A stretch of DNA of 64,000 nt, taken from the NCBI RefSeq assembly GCF_004210375.1, contig NC_134828.1, positions 23,304,400 through 23,368,399 of the forward strand, given 5' to 3'. The DNA comes from Tachypleus tridentatus. Its lineage: Eukaryota > Arthropoda > Merostomata > Xiphosura > Limulidae. The notes under the pieces were generated by a model. That model was not told the DNA's origin. It saw only the letters and a program-made list of their open reading frames with translations, and ran no database searches. Made by a program: the position numbers and the translations under genes. Below are positions 33,968-48,900 of the stretch, one piece after another. Position 1 is the stretch's first letter, and every line of letters starts with the position of its first letter.

Positions 33968-36900
33968 GTATGTATCAATAAACCTGAAAATTTAGTTATA
34001 TATCTATGCATGCTAGTAACTAATATTTATCAGGGTATAAAGGAACTTAACATTGTTTGGTAGTTTTCCATTATGCCTCTCCAATGTTAATAACTTTTCT
34101 GTTATACCCATGCAATTTGAATAACTTTGAAAATGTATAAATATGTTTATATGTTAATATATATATGTATGAATTTTATTTGTATAATAAATGCCTGTAA
34201 TAAATATCTAAAAATATATTAATAACCATTGTATTAATATTAATAATTACTTTTAACTTATGATGTAGACTGTCTGTCATTTGGAAACTTCCATACCTAT
34301 TGTGCAGCCCCAATGCCAATAAATGTGTCCAAAAAATTTGACTTTAACTTAAAAAAATAGATTGGATAGTTTTTGTTTTTTTCAACAAAAATATTCCCCC
34401 ATTGGTTTTTGAGGGACTTGTTAAAGGAAGTTTGTTAATTTTATCAAATGTTACTAATAGTGTGTGTTTAATTAAATTTTGGCTTTATGTATTTTAGGTA
34501 TGAAGAGTTAAAATCTCGTGGATCTGTGTTGAAGGAAGAAGTTTTGGAAAAAGCATTACACTGTTTGACATTTGAGTCTCAGTCTGTACCACTGGATGTC
34601 TTGAGGTGAAGTCACTTTGAAAAAAAAGTGGAATATGCTAGATTCTTAGGTTAAGTTTTTGAGAAAGAATTAATGCAGTTCAGGTCATTAAATAATTAAT
34701 TTTTAAAATGTATACATTTTTCCAGAGATAAACTAATAAATGTGAAAGAGTTAGAGTACCAAAACAAACAAACCACCCACTATTTACATTTTTCTGCAAG
34801 CCCTTATTAGTTATGTAATTTTTTAATGTATCTGAAGTGAATATTTGTTGTATCCAATTATCTGTGTTTGTTTAGAATTCTGCATGTTACACAGCAGGAT
34901 ACCTGAAGTCAGTGTTACCACATTCAATACTTATTATTAGTTGTGGCTCATAGAACAGCTCTGAGTCTGTATTTTTCTCAAGTGCAAACTTTTAGCTTCT
35001 ATCTTCATCATCTCTTGACCAATTTGATATCTAATTACAGTTTTGGACTCTGGAGGTCAAATCCTTTTAATTGATTCTATTTGACCACACAAAAAGTTTC
35101 ATAGATTATCCTGCCAAAAAAGAATTTCAATTTGAGGATCAGCTGAGTGGCTCATAAAACAGCTCTGAGTTTGTATTTTTCTCAAGTGCAAACTTTTAGC
35201 TTATATCTTTATCATCTCTTGACCAATTTGATATCTAATTACAGTTTTGGACTCTGGAGGTCAAATCCTTTTGATTGATTCTATTTGACCACACAAAACG
35301 TTTCATAGATTATCCTGCCAAAAAAGAATTTCAATTTGAGGATAAGCTGGTAGATATACTGATGATTATTAAAATCAAATTGGGTATACTTGTGCCTCAT
35401 ACTTGGTATCACTGGTGCACCAAAATATAGGTAATAAAAAGGGAATAAATGCCTCATAGATAAATGTATTCTAATCTTGCTATAATAATTTAAAGTACCA
35501 TGAATATTGAGGATTCCCTTTTGTTGGAAGAGGAAGAACTCAGAATGTTAACGACTGTGATAGGCCTTCATAAAAACAATTGATGGAAGTGTTGAGTGTG
35601 GCATATTTTAGTCATCATCCACAGTATATATTACCCTTTTCAACCAGTTTCTATTTCAAAGTGTATTCTGACATAATAGACATACAACCAACAAGGGATC
35701 ATTTGGTCCTTCAAGACTGCCCTAAAAAGTAAAAACTTAAACTCTCTTTTGACTTTTAGGAAATTATTGATTTCATTTTTAAATTCTTGTAAGGTACCAG
35801 TCTATTACTGCTTATTGAAATGTAAGCCAACTAGCTTGTTAGAAAAATATACTTGTTCTAAGTAGGTTATTATTGAACTTTGCTAATCACATTATTGTTC
35901 AGCTTCTTAATTGATTGTGTTTAACCTGATTATATTCACTTGAAACTTGGATAGTTTACATGTAAAAAATTATTACTTTTCTCCCAAATGTTCCCCTGCT
36001 TTACTTCTTGCAACTGAATCATCCTTTGTGGTTCATGATAAATCTTAAACTTCATTCCCTCTGATTGGCTCTCTGAAGTTTTGGAGAGAAAATAATTAGA
36101 TCCATCATCAAACAACTTATAACTTGGAATTCTGAAATAATTCCTATTGTCAGTGTATTTTCCACATCCAACAAAGTCTCAATAATTTCCACAATATCAC
36201 AGTCTTCCATTTTGACTTAAGGTTCTTGATACCCCAAGCACAGTTATATTTAACTCTGACAGAGGTATCTTTAAAGTTATTACGTTGTGTTTCCAATTTC
36301 CATCATCAGACCAAAACTAATATTTGTTCCATCTCTACTATTAAGTAATTCATTCTCATATTTAGTCCAAGGGAGTACAAACTATCTCTCTTTCATATAT
36401 ATAATCTACACACACACATGCATGTATAAACCATCACTAAATCCATTTATAGTAATAATTTATTGTTAATTTCTACTTTTATAATTCTTTATGAGGGTCA
36501 TAGTCTTCATGCAGTGTCAAAAATGATTGTAACCAGGGGTAGATTTAAGTGGTGTTTTCCTATAAATTTCAACTAACTCTGCTCGTATGACATATCATTG
36601 TCTGTCATTATAGAAATAATAACAAATGCAGATAACACTATAACAATTTTATTGTATGAAGTGTTTTACTGAAAACACTTTTTCATACAGATTAGTTTTC
36701 TTCCTTGTGTTCGTGCACTTTGCCAAAGAGATTTTCAAACCACTAGCCTTGTGAAAACTTCCTCCTAATTTCATGAGAAACCATGTGAATTTGAACTGCA
36801 AGACCATCCACCAGTATCAGTGTGACACACCATCCCATATGGCAATTTCCTCTTCCTTGATTTCCAGTCTTTGGAGTCACTTTTGCAAAATTTTGGTTGG

Positions 36901-39900
36901 ATTCAGTATCTTCTGGTTCTCCTTTCAGTTCCCAATTTTCCTGTTTTCAAGCCTTTCTCAGTACCATTTTTCAGTTCTGTTTCTCCTTTCAGTTCATAAC
37001 AGAAACCCTTCACTGCTTCCTTGATAATTTTTCTGTGGAATCTCATTCATCTCTTTTTTTTTTTTCTTGTCGACAATGGCCCATTCCACCTGTGATGGCC
37101 TTTTTCTTCTCATCTGGTTTTTCTGTTGTTGAATCCTTTGGGAGGAGTTACTCTCTTATCTCAAGTCTTGTACACTTTCACCTTTCTCTGGGACATTTAT
37201 CTTGTTCCATTTCTTCATCTGGATATTTTTGTGATGTATCTTATTTGATGGAATCATGGACTTAAGCTTTTTACCACCAATGTTTCTTATCTTTTGTAGT
37301 TTTCCATTGCTCCAGCCTTGTCATTCTCCCACTTCTTATTTATTCTGGTATCCGGGATATTTACCTCTTCCCTTCCCGCTTCCATCTGAGGTCTCATTTA
37401 TCAATCTAATTGCCAATGACCAACTGGTTGGTTTGAGACCCGTGGAAGCACATCTGTCATGTTTTGCAGACTTTGAATAAGTTTTTTAGCTGACAGAGGA
37501 ATTATTCAAGTTTCTTCACATGGTCTTTTTCTACATTTTCTTCCTCCTCCTTCATCCCAACCTGTCTCATTTTACCACCTGTCCACTTCTGGTCACCTTG
37601 AATTTCTCAAGTGGGCAGTACTGGATTGAGTGGGAAAATAAGGGATTAAGAGGGTTCATGACTCTTTCTGGTTTTCACTTCAACCTTTTTGTTGTTTCCC
37701 TAAAAACAGGGGGATGATGCTAATTATTGTCTTCTCTGAAATGTTTCTTGGTTTTCCACATGCGAAAATGTGCGAAAATGATTCCCAAGGGGTGCGAGGA
37801 TGCCCATGAATAATTAAAGCAAATCTATATTTTTACATAAGAGTATGCTTTATATTTCTCCTAAGAAGAAACATTGAAATTAATTTTTCATTATGTACCC
37901 TGAATTTTTGTCTTGAAAAAAGGTATGCTGTATGTATGAAGATTAAAAAAAAATTTTTGATTACATCAACTTTGTATTTTTAGCTTTTTTTATATTTAAG
38001 TTTCCAGGGGGTGCGAGAAATGATTACTGATTTGAAAGGGGTGCAAACACTGAAAAAGGTTAAGAACCACTGATTTATTCTCTGCTGGCCATTTCAAACC
38101 AGGTCTGTGGATGGCCAAGGTTTATGTTTTGGATGCTTTTTTTCCACAGTGCAATTACCCTGTTCTATACTGGAGTACCTTGTGTGATTGCTAGGCCATT
38201 CTAATAGTATCTCTGACCTCTGGCATTCTCTTAACTTCTCTCAAACTGGACCTTCACTTATTTATGGATGGTTCTCAGTCAGAATGGGGTGTGTCTCTGA
38301 ATGACAGTCTAACTGTGGGGTTGTGGTCTCTGGAGGAGCATTCTCTGCATACCAACACCCTTGAACTGCTTGCTGTGTATTAGGCATGCAAATATTTTTA
38401 TTTTTGACTTATGGATCATTAGTAAATGATCCATTCAAACAATTCTACACTCATGCCGCACATCAACTGCTGGGGGGCACACACTCCAGGATTATTTGTT
38501 CTCAAACATAGGACCTCCTCTTTTTAGTCCAATCCAGTTGAGTATATCTAATAGCCTTTCTTGTTCTGGGTGCACTGGATATTGTTGTGGACTGTATTTC
38601 CAGACAAGACCATGTCCTGTAAAGAAAACGGTCCTTCTACCCCGGAGTCTTCCATTGGATCTATTCCCTCAAACTTCACAGATATATATCTTCTTCACAT
38701 TGCCTAATGCCAAACATCATTTCTTTTGGTTTCTTGCACTTCACTACTCATCCCTGGTATCAGTGCCTTCAATTAGGTCCTATCTCTTCCTGTGTGCATT
38801 CTCCCTTGTGGAGTTGCTCTGATTTAGAATAATTCTAGTAGGTTCCATTTTGATGGCTTTTTACAGGCAAACCCAACTTTGGATTTTGTCACACTGTCAT
38901 GAACTACTTTTTAATAGTATTTATAGTAACATAAATATATGAGTGTGTTAGGTTAAGGATTTTTCTACAGTAGACATCTATTACTTGGTGACAAATTTCA
39001 TGATAAAAGAACAGCATGCACTTCACTTGTTTTTAAAATAATACATATGCATTAGAAACAAGTTAATCTCGTTTGAGTTTTCATTTTATGCATGAACAAT
39101 AATTATGACATTTTTTAATGAAATAGGGAAGAGGTATCTTTGATCAGAGCTGAACTCTCATCAGTTGAAGCCAGAGTTAATGAGCTTACACACCAGAGAG
39201 ATGTTTTAAGGTAATATTAATTTTAAAACTTCAATTTGTCAGTTGTTCTTTCTGTAGTCTAATATTAAACAAGTTTTGCAACATTTGTAAATTAATATCT
39301 TCATACTAGGAGGTTTTTCTCTTTACTTGGTAAATAGAGACATTAAATAGTTTAAGTATTGATAGATTATTGCAAGATTGGTGTTTTTGTTCTTTTGAAT
39401 AGAAATTTAAGTGTAAGGTATTTCAAAACAAAACTTAATTGTTCTATGCAATTTATAAGTAGAAAATGACAGTAGATGATTGAGATTGTCTTTGTAAGTG
39501 TAGAATTTGCAGCTGAATTCAGCATGTTTCAAGATTTCCAAAGAGCTTGTATAAACTAAAATTATATTGTAACAAAACTGTCATTATGTGATTTTGGTTT
39601 GCTCTTTTCATTAAAGACATTTTTTTAAATATTTTAGCATTCAACTTAGTCAATACAACCACTATGGACTGTTGATGGAAGACCTTCTTAGAGATCTGCA
39701 ACATGACTTGTGCAAACAACAGGAACAGTTTGTTTCGGTCAGCAAACAGGTGTGTTCGTCACGTCTTGCAGTTCTTTGAATCACTTGTCCAAGACTACAT
39801 GATGTGTTTTATGTGGTTGAATATTATTGCATGTTAGTTTTATTAACAACAATCTGGTATCTGTATTCAAGACTTGTTGCAATTTTTTTTTCAAACAAAG

Positions 39901-42900
39901 TAAACTGTGTAGTAACCTAGCAGAAGAAAAGACAGTAAATTCTTGATGTCTTTTATATTTGCCTGTCAGCTAAGTTGAAACTGTGTAGTAATCTAGCAGA
40001 AAAAACGACAGTAACTTATTGATGTCTTTTATTTTTGTCTGTCAGCTCAGTTGAAACTGTGTAGTAATCTAGCAGAAGAAACGACAGTAACTTCTTGATG
40101 TCTTTTATTTTTGTCTGTCAGCTTAGTTGAAACTGTGTAGTAATCTAGCACAAGAAACGACAGTAACTTCTTGATGTCTTTTATTTTTGTCTGTCAGCTC
40201 AGTTGAAACTGTGTAGTAATCTAGCAGAAGAAACGACAGTAACTTATTGATGTCTTTTATTTTTGCCTGTCAGCTTAGTTGAAACTGTGTAGTAATCTAG
40301 CAGAAGGAGCGACAGTAACTTCTTGATGTCTTTTATTTTGTCTGTCAGCTCAGTTGAAACTGTGTAGTAATCTAGCAGAAGAAACGACAGTAACTTATTG
40401 ATGTCTTTTATTTTTTGTCTGTCAGCTCAGTTGAAACTGTGTAGTAATCTAGCACAAGAAACGACAGTAACTTATTGATGTCTTTTATTTTTGTCTGTCA
40501 GCTCAGTTGAAACTGTGTAGTAATCTAGCAGAAGAAACGACAGTAACTTATTGATGTCTTTTATTTTTGTCTGTCAGCTTAGTTGAAACTGTGTAGTAAT
40601 CTAGCAGAAGAAAGCGACAGTAACTTCTTGATGTCTTTTATTTTTTCTGTCAGCTCAGTTGAAACTGTGTAGTAATCTAGCAGAAAAAACGACAGTAACT
40701 TATTGATGTCTTTTATTTTTGTCTGTCAGCTCAGTTGAAACTGTGTAGTAATCTAGCAGAAGAAACGACAGTAACTTCTTGATGTCTTTTATTTTTGTCT
40801 GTCAGCTCAGTTGAAACTGTGTAGTAATCTAGCAGAAGAAACGACAGTAACTTATTGATGTCTTTTATTTTTGCCTGTCAGCTTAGTTGAAACTGTGTAG
40901 TAATCTAGCAGAAGAAACGACAGTAACTTCTTGATGTCTTTTATTTTTGCCTGTCAGCTCAGTTGAAACTGTGTAGTAATCTAGCAGAAGAAACAACAGT
41001 AACTTCTTGATGTCTTTTATTTTTGTCTGTCAGCTCAGTTGAAACTGTGTAGTAATCTAGCAGAAGAAACGACAGTAACTTATTGATGTCTTTTATTTTT
41101 GCCTGTCAGCTTAGTTGAAACTGTGTAGTAATCTAGCAGAAGAAACAACAGTAACTTCTTGATGTCTTTTATTTTTTGTCTGTCAGCTCAGTTGAAACTG
41201 TGTAGTAATCTAGCAGAAGAAACGACAGTAACTTATTGATGTCTTTTATTTTTGCCTGTCAGCTCAGTTGAAACTGTGTAGTAATCTAGCAGAAGAAACG
41301 ACAGTAACTTCTTGATGTCTTTTATTTTTGTCTGTCAGCTCAGTTGAAACTGTGTAGTAATCTAGCAGAAGAAACGACAGTAACTTCTTGATGTCTTTTA
41401 TTTTTGTCTGTCAGCTTAGTTGAAACTGTGTAGTAATCTAGCAGAAGAAACGACAGTAACTTCTTGATGTCTTTTATTTTTGTCTGTCAGCTCAGTTGAA
41501 ACTGTGTAGTAATCTAGCAGAAGAAACGACAGTAACTTATTGATGTCTTTTATTTTTGTCTGTCAGCTCAGTTGAAACTGTGTAGTAATCTAGCACAAGA
41601 AACGACAGTAACTTCTTGATGTCTTTTATTTTGTCTGTCAGCTCAGTTGAAACTGTGTAGTAATCTAGCAGAAGAAACGACAGTAACTTATTGATGTCTT
41701 TTATTTTGCCTGTCAGCTTAGTTGAAACTGTGTAGTAATCTAGCAGAAGGAACGACAGTAACTTCTTGATGTCTTTATTTTTTGTCTGTCAGCTCAGTTG
41801 AAACTGTGTAGTAATCTAGCAGAAGAAACGACAGTAACTTATTGATGTCTTTTATTTTTGTCTGTCAGCTCAGTTGAAACTGTGTAGTAATCTAGCAGAA
41901 GAAACGACAGTAACTTATTGATGTCTTTTATTTTTGTCTGTCAGCTCAGTTGAAACTGTGTAGTAATCTAGCAGAAGAAACGACAGTAACTTATTGATGT
42001 CTTTTATTTTTGTCTGTCAGCTTAGTTGAAACTGTGTAGTAATCTAGCAGAAGAAACGACAGTAACTTCTTGATGTCTTTTATTTTTGTCTGTCAGCTCA
42101 GTTGAAACTGTGTAGTAATCTAGCAGAAAAAACGACAGTAACTTATTGATGTCTTTTATTTTTGTCTGTCAGCTCAGTTGAAACTGTGTAGTAATCTAGC
42201 AGAAGAAACGACAGTAACTTATTGATGTCTTTTATTTTTGCCTGTCAGCTTAGTTGAAACTGTGTAGTAATCTAGCAGAAGAAACGACAGTAACTTCTTG
42301 ATGTCTTTTATTTTTGCCTGTCAGCTCAGTTGAAACTGTGTAGTAATCTAGCAGAAGAAACAACAGTAACTTCTTGATGTCTTTTATTTTTGTCTGTCAG
42401 CTCAGTTGAAACTGTGTAGTAATCTAGCAGAAGAAACGACAGTAACTTATTGATGTCTTTTATTTTTGCCTGTCAGCTCAGTTGAAACTGTGTAGTAATC
42501 TAGCAGAAGAAACAACAGTAACTTCTTGATGTCTTTTATTTTGTCTGTCAGCTCAGTTGAAACTGTGTAGTAATCTAGCAGAAGAAACGACAGTAACTTA
42601 TTGATGTCTTTTATTTTTGCCTGTCAGCTCAGTTGAAACTGTGTAGTAATCTAGCAGAAGAAACGACAGTAACTTCTTGATGTCTTTTATTTTTGTCTGT
42701 CAGCTCAGTTGAAACTGTGTAGTAATCTAGCACAAGAAACGACAGTAACTTCTTGATGTCTTTTATTTTTGTCTGTCAGCTCAGTTGAAACTGTGTAGTA
42801 ATCTAGCAGAAGAAACGACAGTAACTTATTGATGTCTTTTATATTTGTCTGTCAGCTTAGTTGAAACTGTGTAGTAATCTAGCAGAAGAAACAACAGTAA

Positions 42901-45900
42901 CTTCTTGATGTCTTTTATTTTTGCCTGTCAGCTTAGTTGAAACTGTGTAGTAATCTAGCAGAAGAAACAACAGTAACTTCTTGATGTCTTTTATTTTTGT
43001 CTGTCAGCTTAGTTGAAACTGTGTAGTAATCTAGCAGAAGAAACGACAGTAACTTCTTGATGTCTTTTATTTTTGTCTGTCAGCTCAGTTGAAACTGTGT
43101 AGTAATCTAGCAGAAGAAACGACAGTAACTTATTGATGTCTTTTATTTTTGTCTGTCAGCTCAGTTAAAACTGTGTAGTAATCTAGCACAAGAAACGACA
43201 GTAACTTCTTGATGTCTTTTATTTTTGTCTGTCAGCTCAGTTGAAACTGTGTAGTAATCTAGCAGAAGAAACGACAGTAACTTCTTGATGTCTTTTATTT
43301 TTGTCTGTCAGCTTAGTTGAAACTGTGTAGTAATCCAGCAGAAGAAACGACAGTAACTTCTTGATGTCTTTTATTTTTGCCTGTCAGCTCAGTTGAAACT
43401 GTGTAGTAATCCAGCAGAAGAAACGACAGTAACTTCTTGATGTCTTTTATTTTTGCCTGTCAGCTTAGTTGAAACTGTGTAGTAATCTAGCAGAAGAAAT
43501 GACAGTAACTTATTGATGTCTTTTATTTTTGCCTGTCAGCTCAGTTGAAACTGTGTAGTAATCTAGCAGAAGAAACGACAGTAACTTCTTGATGTCTTTT
43601 ATTTTTGCCTGTCAGCTTAGTTGAAACTGTGTAGTAATCTAGCAGAAGAAACGACAGTAACGTTTTGATGTCTTTTATTTTTGCCTGTCAAGTTAGTTGA
43701 ATGTAAGTTATCATTTTTGATTCTACCTGCTTATTGATGAAGACATTAAATGCGTTTTGTGAATTTACAAATCTATTGGGACCAATAGACTGTGAAAAGT
43801 ATATGGAACTGATCTGTGGCTGTAACAGATGAATGTACATGTGGGTGTAGGTAGAATTGGATATAGCTAATGAAAATAATTGAGTACTATTTTTCTGAGA
43901 ATGTTAATAGAATCTTTCATTATGAAACTACTTAATTTTCATTAAAACAATAAGATCTGGGGTTTGATTCTCTGTAGTTTACAGAGTGCAAGTAACCCAT
44001 TTTGTAGATTTGCATTAAAGGATAGCTTCTTTCTTGAAGACAACTGTTACAAAATCTTTTGTCATGAAAAGATCTTTATGATTAAGGTAAATAATTCATG
44101 TGCTGTTATTACTTTTTGTAGATTTCTGTGCTTAATTTGATAAGATATAGTTCTTAAAAGAAGAAAAATTGTAGAGTTTATTTTGAATTATGAATTAATA
44201 GTTTTTATCAAGGATGTAATCACATCTCTTTCACTTATAACTTGTGAGGTGGAAGGGAATAATATTCCACAGTTTAGATTACATTGTTTGACTTTAAATT
44301 AAGACTGAACTCAAAACCATTTTGTGCATGTTATAGTTTTCAGGCTATAACTTTTAAATTATTAAGCATATTTTCACAAAATTTGGCAGATTATCAGTAA
44401 ACATAACAGTGTTTAAAATCACAGAATAAAAGATTTCTTTTGTTCAGTATTAAGGTTTGTTGGCCATTATTTTCATGTTGCCTATCCAAGATGCAAAGTA
44501 ATTTTCATTGTAAGATTGAAAATACTTCAATACATCAGCAGAAGTTTTTCAAATGTGAAATTCTTATAATGTTCAGATAATTATGAAGTGTTTCTTAAAA
44601 ATAACTTTATACTTTGTTATTTTCACTAATGAATCTCTTTGTGGGTTCAGTCAATTTGACCGATCTCGTAACTACCATAAAAATTTGGAAATAAATATAA
44701 AGTATGCATTTTTCATTCTAGAATGACTACAGATGATAACACAAAAACATAAATTTAGACTAAAAATAGCTTAAACCTTATAACATTATAAGTTTATATA
44801 TATTATTTTTATTGTATTGACCTTCAACTCATGCCTGGCAAACAATACAGAACTCACAATGACGTGGTGCAAATGCACTTGTGTTACCATATTCAGTAAT
44901 ATAAAATTGACCTTTAGCCTTTACAAAGTGACCTTCTTGGCTGTGTTTTAGTGGACTAGTATTTATTATTATACATTCTATATGTATATAGATTATTGTT
45001 ATTTACAAACAAGTTCTTAACTTATTTTTCTTATAACATAGAACAGTAAATAAAGAAGTAGGTAAACAATTATCAGTTCTAGTTATAACCTTTGTACTCA
45101 GCACTGCTTGTTGTAGTTGGCTAAGTCTTAAGAAATTTTGCATGTGGAGGATATGAAATGAAATATTTTTCTATGTTTTGTAAGTACATTTGAATAATAA
45201 AAAAAATCAAAGTACTATATTGGTACCATATAATTACACTGTAATTTGTCAAGTTTAGTATTTAGTAACTGAGCTATATTTGTGTTTAAAAAGAATGTGA
45301 AATTTTGAACAGGCTAGAGACTGAAAAAATCGTAAGGGGACATTCTGAGCTTTCAGTTGGTTATTCACATGTCATATATAGAAGTTGGTACATATATATA
45401 AGGGACTGTTTACATAAATGGAAAGAAGTGGGCACAGCTGCTATGTTTGATTCAGTACATGAGCAATATCCCAGCAAGTAGAAAAGACCAGAAGTTTTTA
45501 TTTTATATTCTAATATATATTTATCAGTAATTTGAGTTGCTAATTTGTACAAAACTATAGACTCTGTATCTTGACATCACAGATATCTAATTTGAACCAG
45601 TGCTTCATTCAATGTACTACATGATACACAAAAATCAGTGTTGGGGTGTTTTTATTACTTCTTTTTAAATTAACAAATTAAATAATCTGTAATATTAAAT
45701 TTGAATTATAATCTCTAGTTTGATACCAAATGTAATGAATAAATTCATAAAATAGGAAGTTTGGTAAAATCGTAAAAGCGAGTTGAGATGTCATGGCCTT
45801 TCACCTGTTATCTATCAGGGTTAGAGAGATTTATTTTACTGGTGGGTATTACAGCTGTCTCTGTTGTGTGCTAAGTTAAATATACATTATGCTAATGATG

Positions 45901-48900
45901 CATCAGAGTTCTCTCATGTTTGGGCCACCAAGTATTTTGTTAGTAGTTTAGTTACAGCATACAACATACTTGTTCTAATGTCATAGTAGTTTAGTTACAA
46001 CATATTTGTTCTAATTTCAGTTAATGGTGGGCACTTGTTAGTAAAATTCTTACTTTTTAACAGGTGTCATCAAGCATACATTCAACTGTTGAGCCAATTG
46101 AAGGACTTATTAGCTTCTACACACAGGAAATGAAAAAGTGGAAAGAACCAGACAGTTGTAATCATTTCTCTGTTCCTGGTTCTTTCTTCACGTCTCTAGA
46201 CGTTAATTCTTACTATGAAACAGAGGTACGTTTCCTCGACCAGCTAAGAGCTTATATAAAGAAGCAGTTTTGTCAGGTAAGGTGAAGGATTTCTTATTTC
46301 ACTTTAGATGTTTCTAGTTAGTTTTCTTAGAATGAGGTTTGTGTATTGAGGCTGTAATGAAATCAATGTTTTTAAGGAATGACAGCTTTTAGTTGAATGG
46401 TTATCGAGAAACATTTGGTCAGAAAAAAATATTAGGGCTAATAGCGTGAATGTATTTGAAGTTACTTTTAACCTGTGTTCTGATGTATAAAATTATATCG
46501 TATGTTGATTTTAAACTAGTGTAAAATAGGAATTCTCAGGATTCAATTTGGCTGGATTCTGTACAGTGGGTGTCTGTGATTTGTTAGTGATAAGTTTCAA
46601 CAATAAACAAACAACACACAGTCCACTTGTTTTAAAGTAATGTATTAAAAATAAGTTAAATACATATACAATTATTTGTTACATTGTTGATTATACTTTG
46701 TAACACAAATTTTGCTCATGGATAGTATGTTATTTCTTAATTGCTTATGTTGTAAAAGTACAGAAAATGGCCATTATTCCCTTCAAACTTTGCTTTTGTG
46801 ACCTGCATAATGAAATTTGAAATTAACCTATTTTCCATGTAAAAAACAGGCAAATTTGCACATTTTCACTTATATAAGGTCTGAATAAAACAACATAAGA
46901 ATCAAGATTTACATGTATTTATACTCAAGTTATACAAAAATGTTTAGAAGTGAGTAGTTTTTTAAGATTTGCAACTGTAATGTAAATCACTTTCACGTAT
47001 CAACCCCCAAATATAGTCTCCCATCATGTTTTGTTTATATACTCCCAGGTCACAAAAGCAAAGTTTGAAGAGAAAAATAGGTCTTTTCCATTTACTTTAG
47101 GCATAAGCAACTGGGAAATAACACTTTCTGCCCAGGAACAAGAAAAAGCAAAACGTTTGTTACATAGTGTTTATTATAACAGTTGTAGCTAGAGCTTTAA
47201 ATAATCCTCTTTTTTCCATCAAAATCCACACAGACTTGTTTAATTACTTCAGAACAGAATTAACAAGACAAATTCTTTTTCTGTGCTCTGTTATTAACAA
47301 TACAATCTGTGATAATTTCACTTTAAAAAAATTACCTCTGTGAGCTTTTTATGGTAAAATTCACAATCACCTAGTCTAGACCTATGTACCAAACTAAATT
47401 TTTTATAAGTGTTTATACCCTGACAGAGGTTGAGAATTTTTCACACACTACTGGGTATTATAATGCAATACCAATTTACTATTTTAACATGGGCTTGGTC
47501 AAATTAAATGACCACGTGACTACTTTGCACTATTATATCTTTGTATCTTCATAAAATTTGGGAGATTTTCAACAAACATTACGTGTGTTTTATATAAAAC
47601 AAAAATAAGTTTTCTATTGCAGTATTTTTAATAAAGATTTTTTTGTGAATATTTCAAATCTTTTCTTTTAATAATATGATTCCATAGTGATTTTCGTGTT
47701 GACATCATACTGATAATCTTAAATACATTTCAAATGAATTTTCTGTGAAAGTGTATTTAATTTAATATTTTATGTATCTTAATTCTATAGAAGATTAGTC
47801 AGTTTGACTGACTGCATAACCTTGAGAAAAATCAAAATAAATCTAGATAACTTTTTTTTTATTTCTAGAATAGCTTGAGATTGTAACATGGAACTACATT
47901 TGTTTATCTTAAATAGCTTTACAGTTGTAACAGCACACATCTGCTTATATTTAAATATTTTATTGTTTCACTACCCTTTGAACTATGTTTAATGACTGTT
48001 ACTGTAAGTATTAAATCACACAGAGAAGGTGCGTTTTATGTTATGCTATTGAATTACATTACCCACGGGCCACTCCAAGTTTCTTACTTTTACAGTTTAG
48101 TTACTTTTACAATAAATGAATGGTATACATGGAAAACATGAAATCAAGTGCTTACTTTATATGGGCCTTTTTTGTTGTTTGCCGTTGACTGTGGATGACA
48201 CTTAAGCCTACTTTTTCACATTAATGGTAGTAGTACATCAAATAATCTTTTATTGAACAAAACACCAAAGAATATAGAATACCAACGTGCAAAACGCAAA
48301 GAATGTTCTATAACTATCACAATTTTCAAAGCATTTTAACTTGATAATAAGAGATGTCACAAATTCTTCTAAGCTAATTGATGTGTTTCGTATGGAAATG
48401 AAGCTTTTACTGAAAGAGAAATTGATACAAAAAAAACAATATAATATAATAAATCATTTGGCAGATGAAAATCTTGGCTTTCTGTTGCTTACAAGTGGGT
48501 GTCTTTCTGTTGGTTACAAGTGGGTGTTTTTCTGTTGGTTACAAGTGGGTGTCTTTCTGTTAGTTACAGGTGGGTGTCTTTCTGTTGGTTACAGGTGGGT
48601 GTCTTTCTGTTGGTTACAAGTGGGTGTCTTTCTGTTGGTTACAAGTGGGTGTCTTTCTGTTGGTTACAAGTGGGTGTCTTTCTGTTGGTTACAAGTGGGT
48701 GTCTTTCTGTTGGTTACAAGTGGGTGTCTTTCTGTTGGTTACAAGTGGGTGTTTTTCTGTTAGTTACAGGTGGGTGTCTTTCTGTTGGTTACAAGTGGGT
48801 GTCTTTCTGTTAGTTACAGGTGGGTGTCTTTCTGTTAGTTACAGGTGGGTGTCTTTCTGTTAGTTACAGGTGGGTGTCTTTCTGTTGGTTACAAGTGGGT

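Noticed and set aside
36287-37717. Several open frames of 60-122 codons rich in Phe and Ser
   Set aside because: They come from a C/T-rich decayed retroelement; only broken DIRS-like motifs in mixed frames are recognisable.
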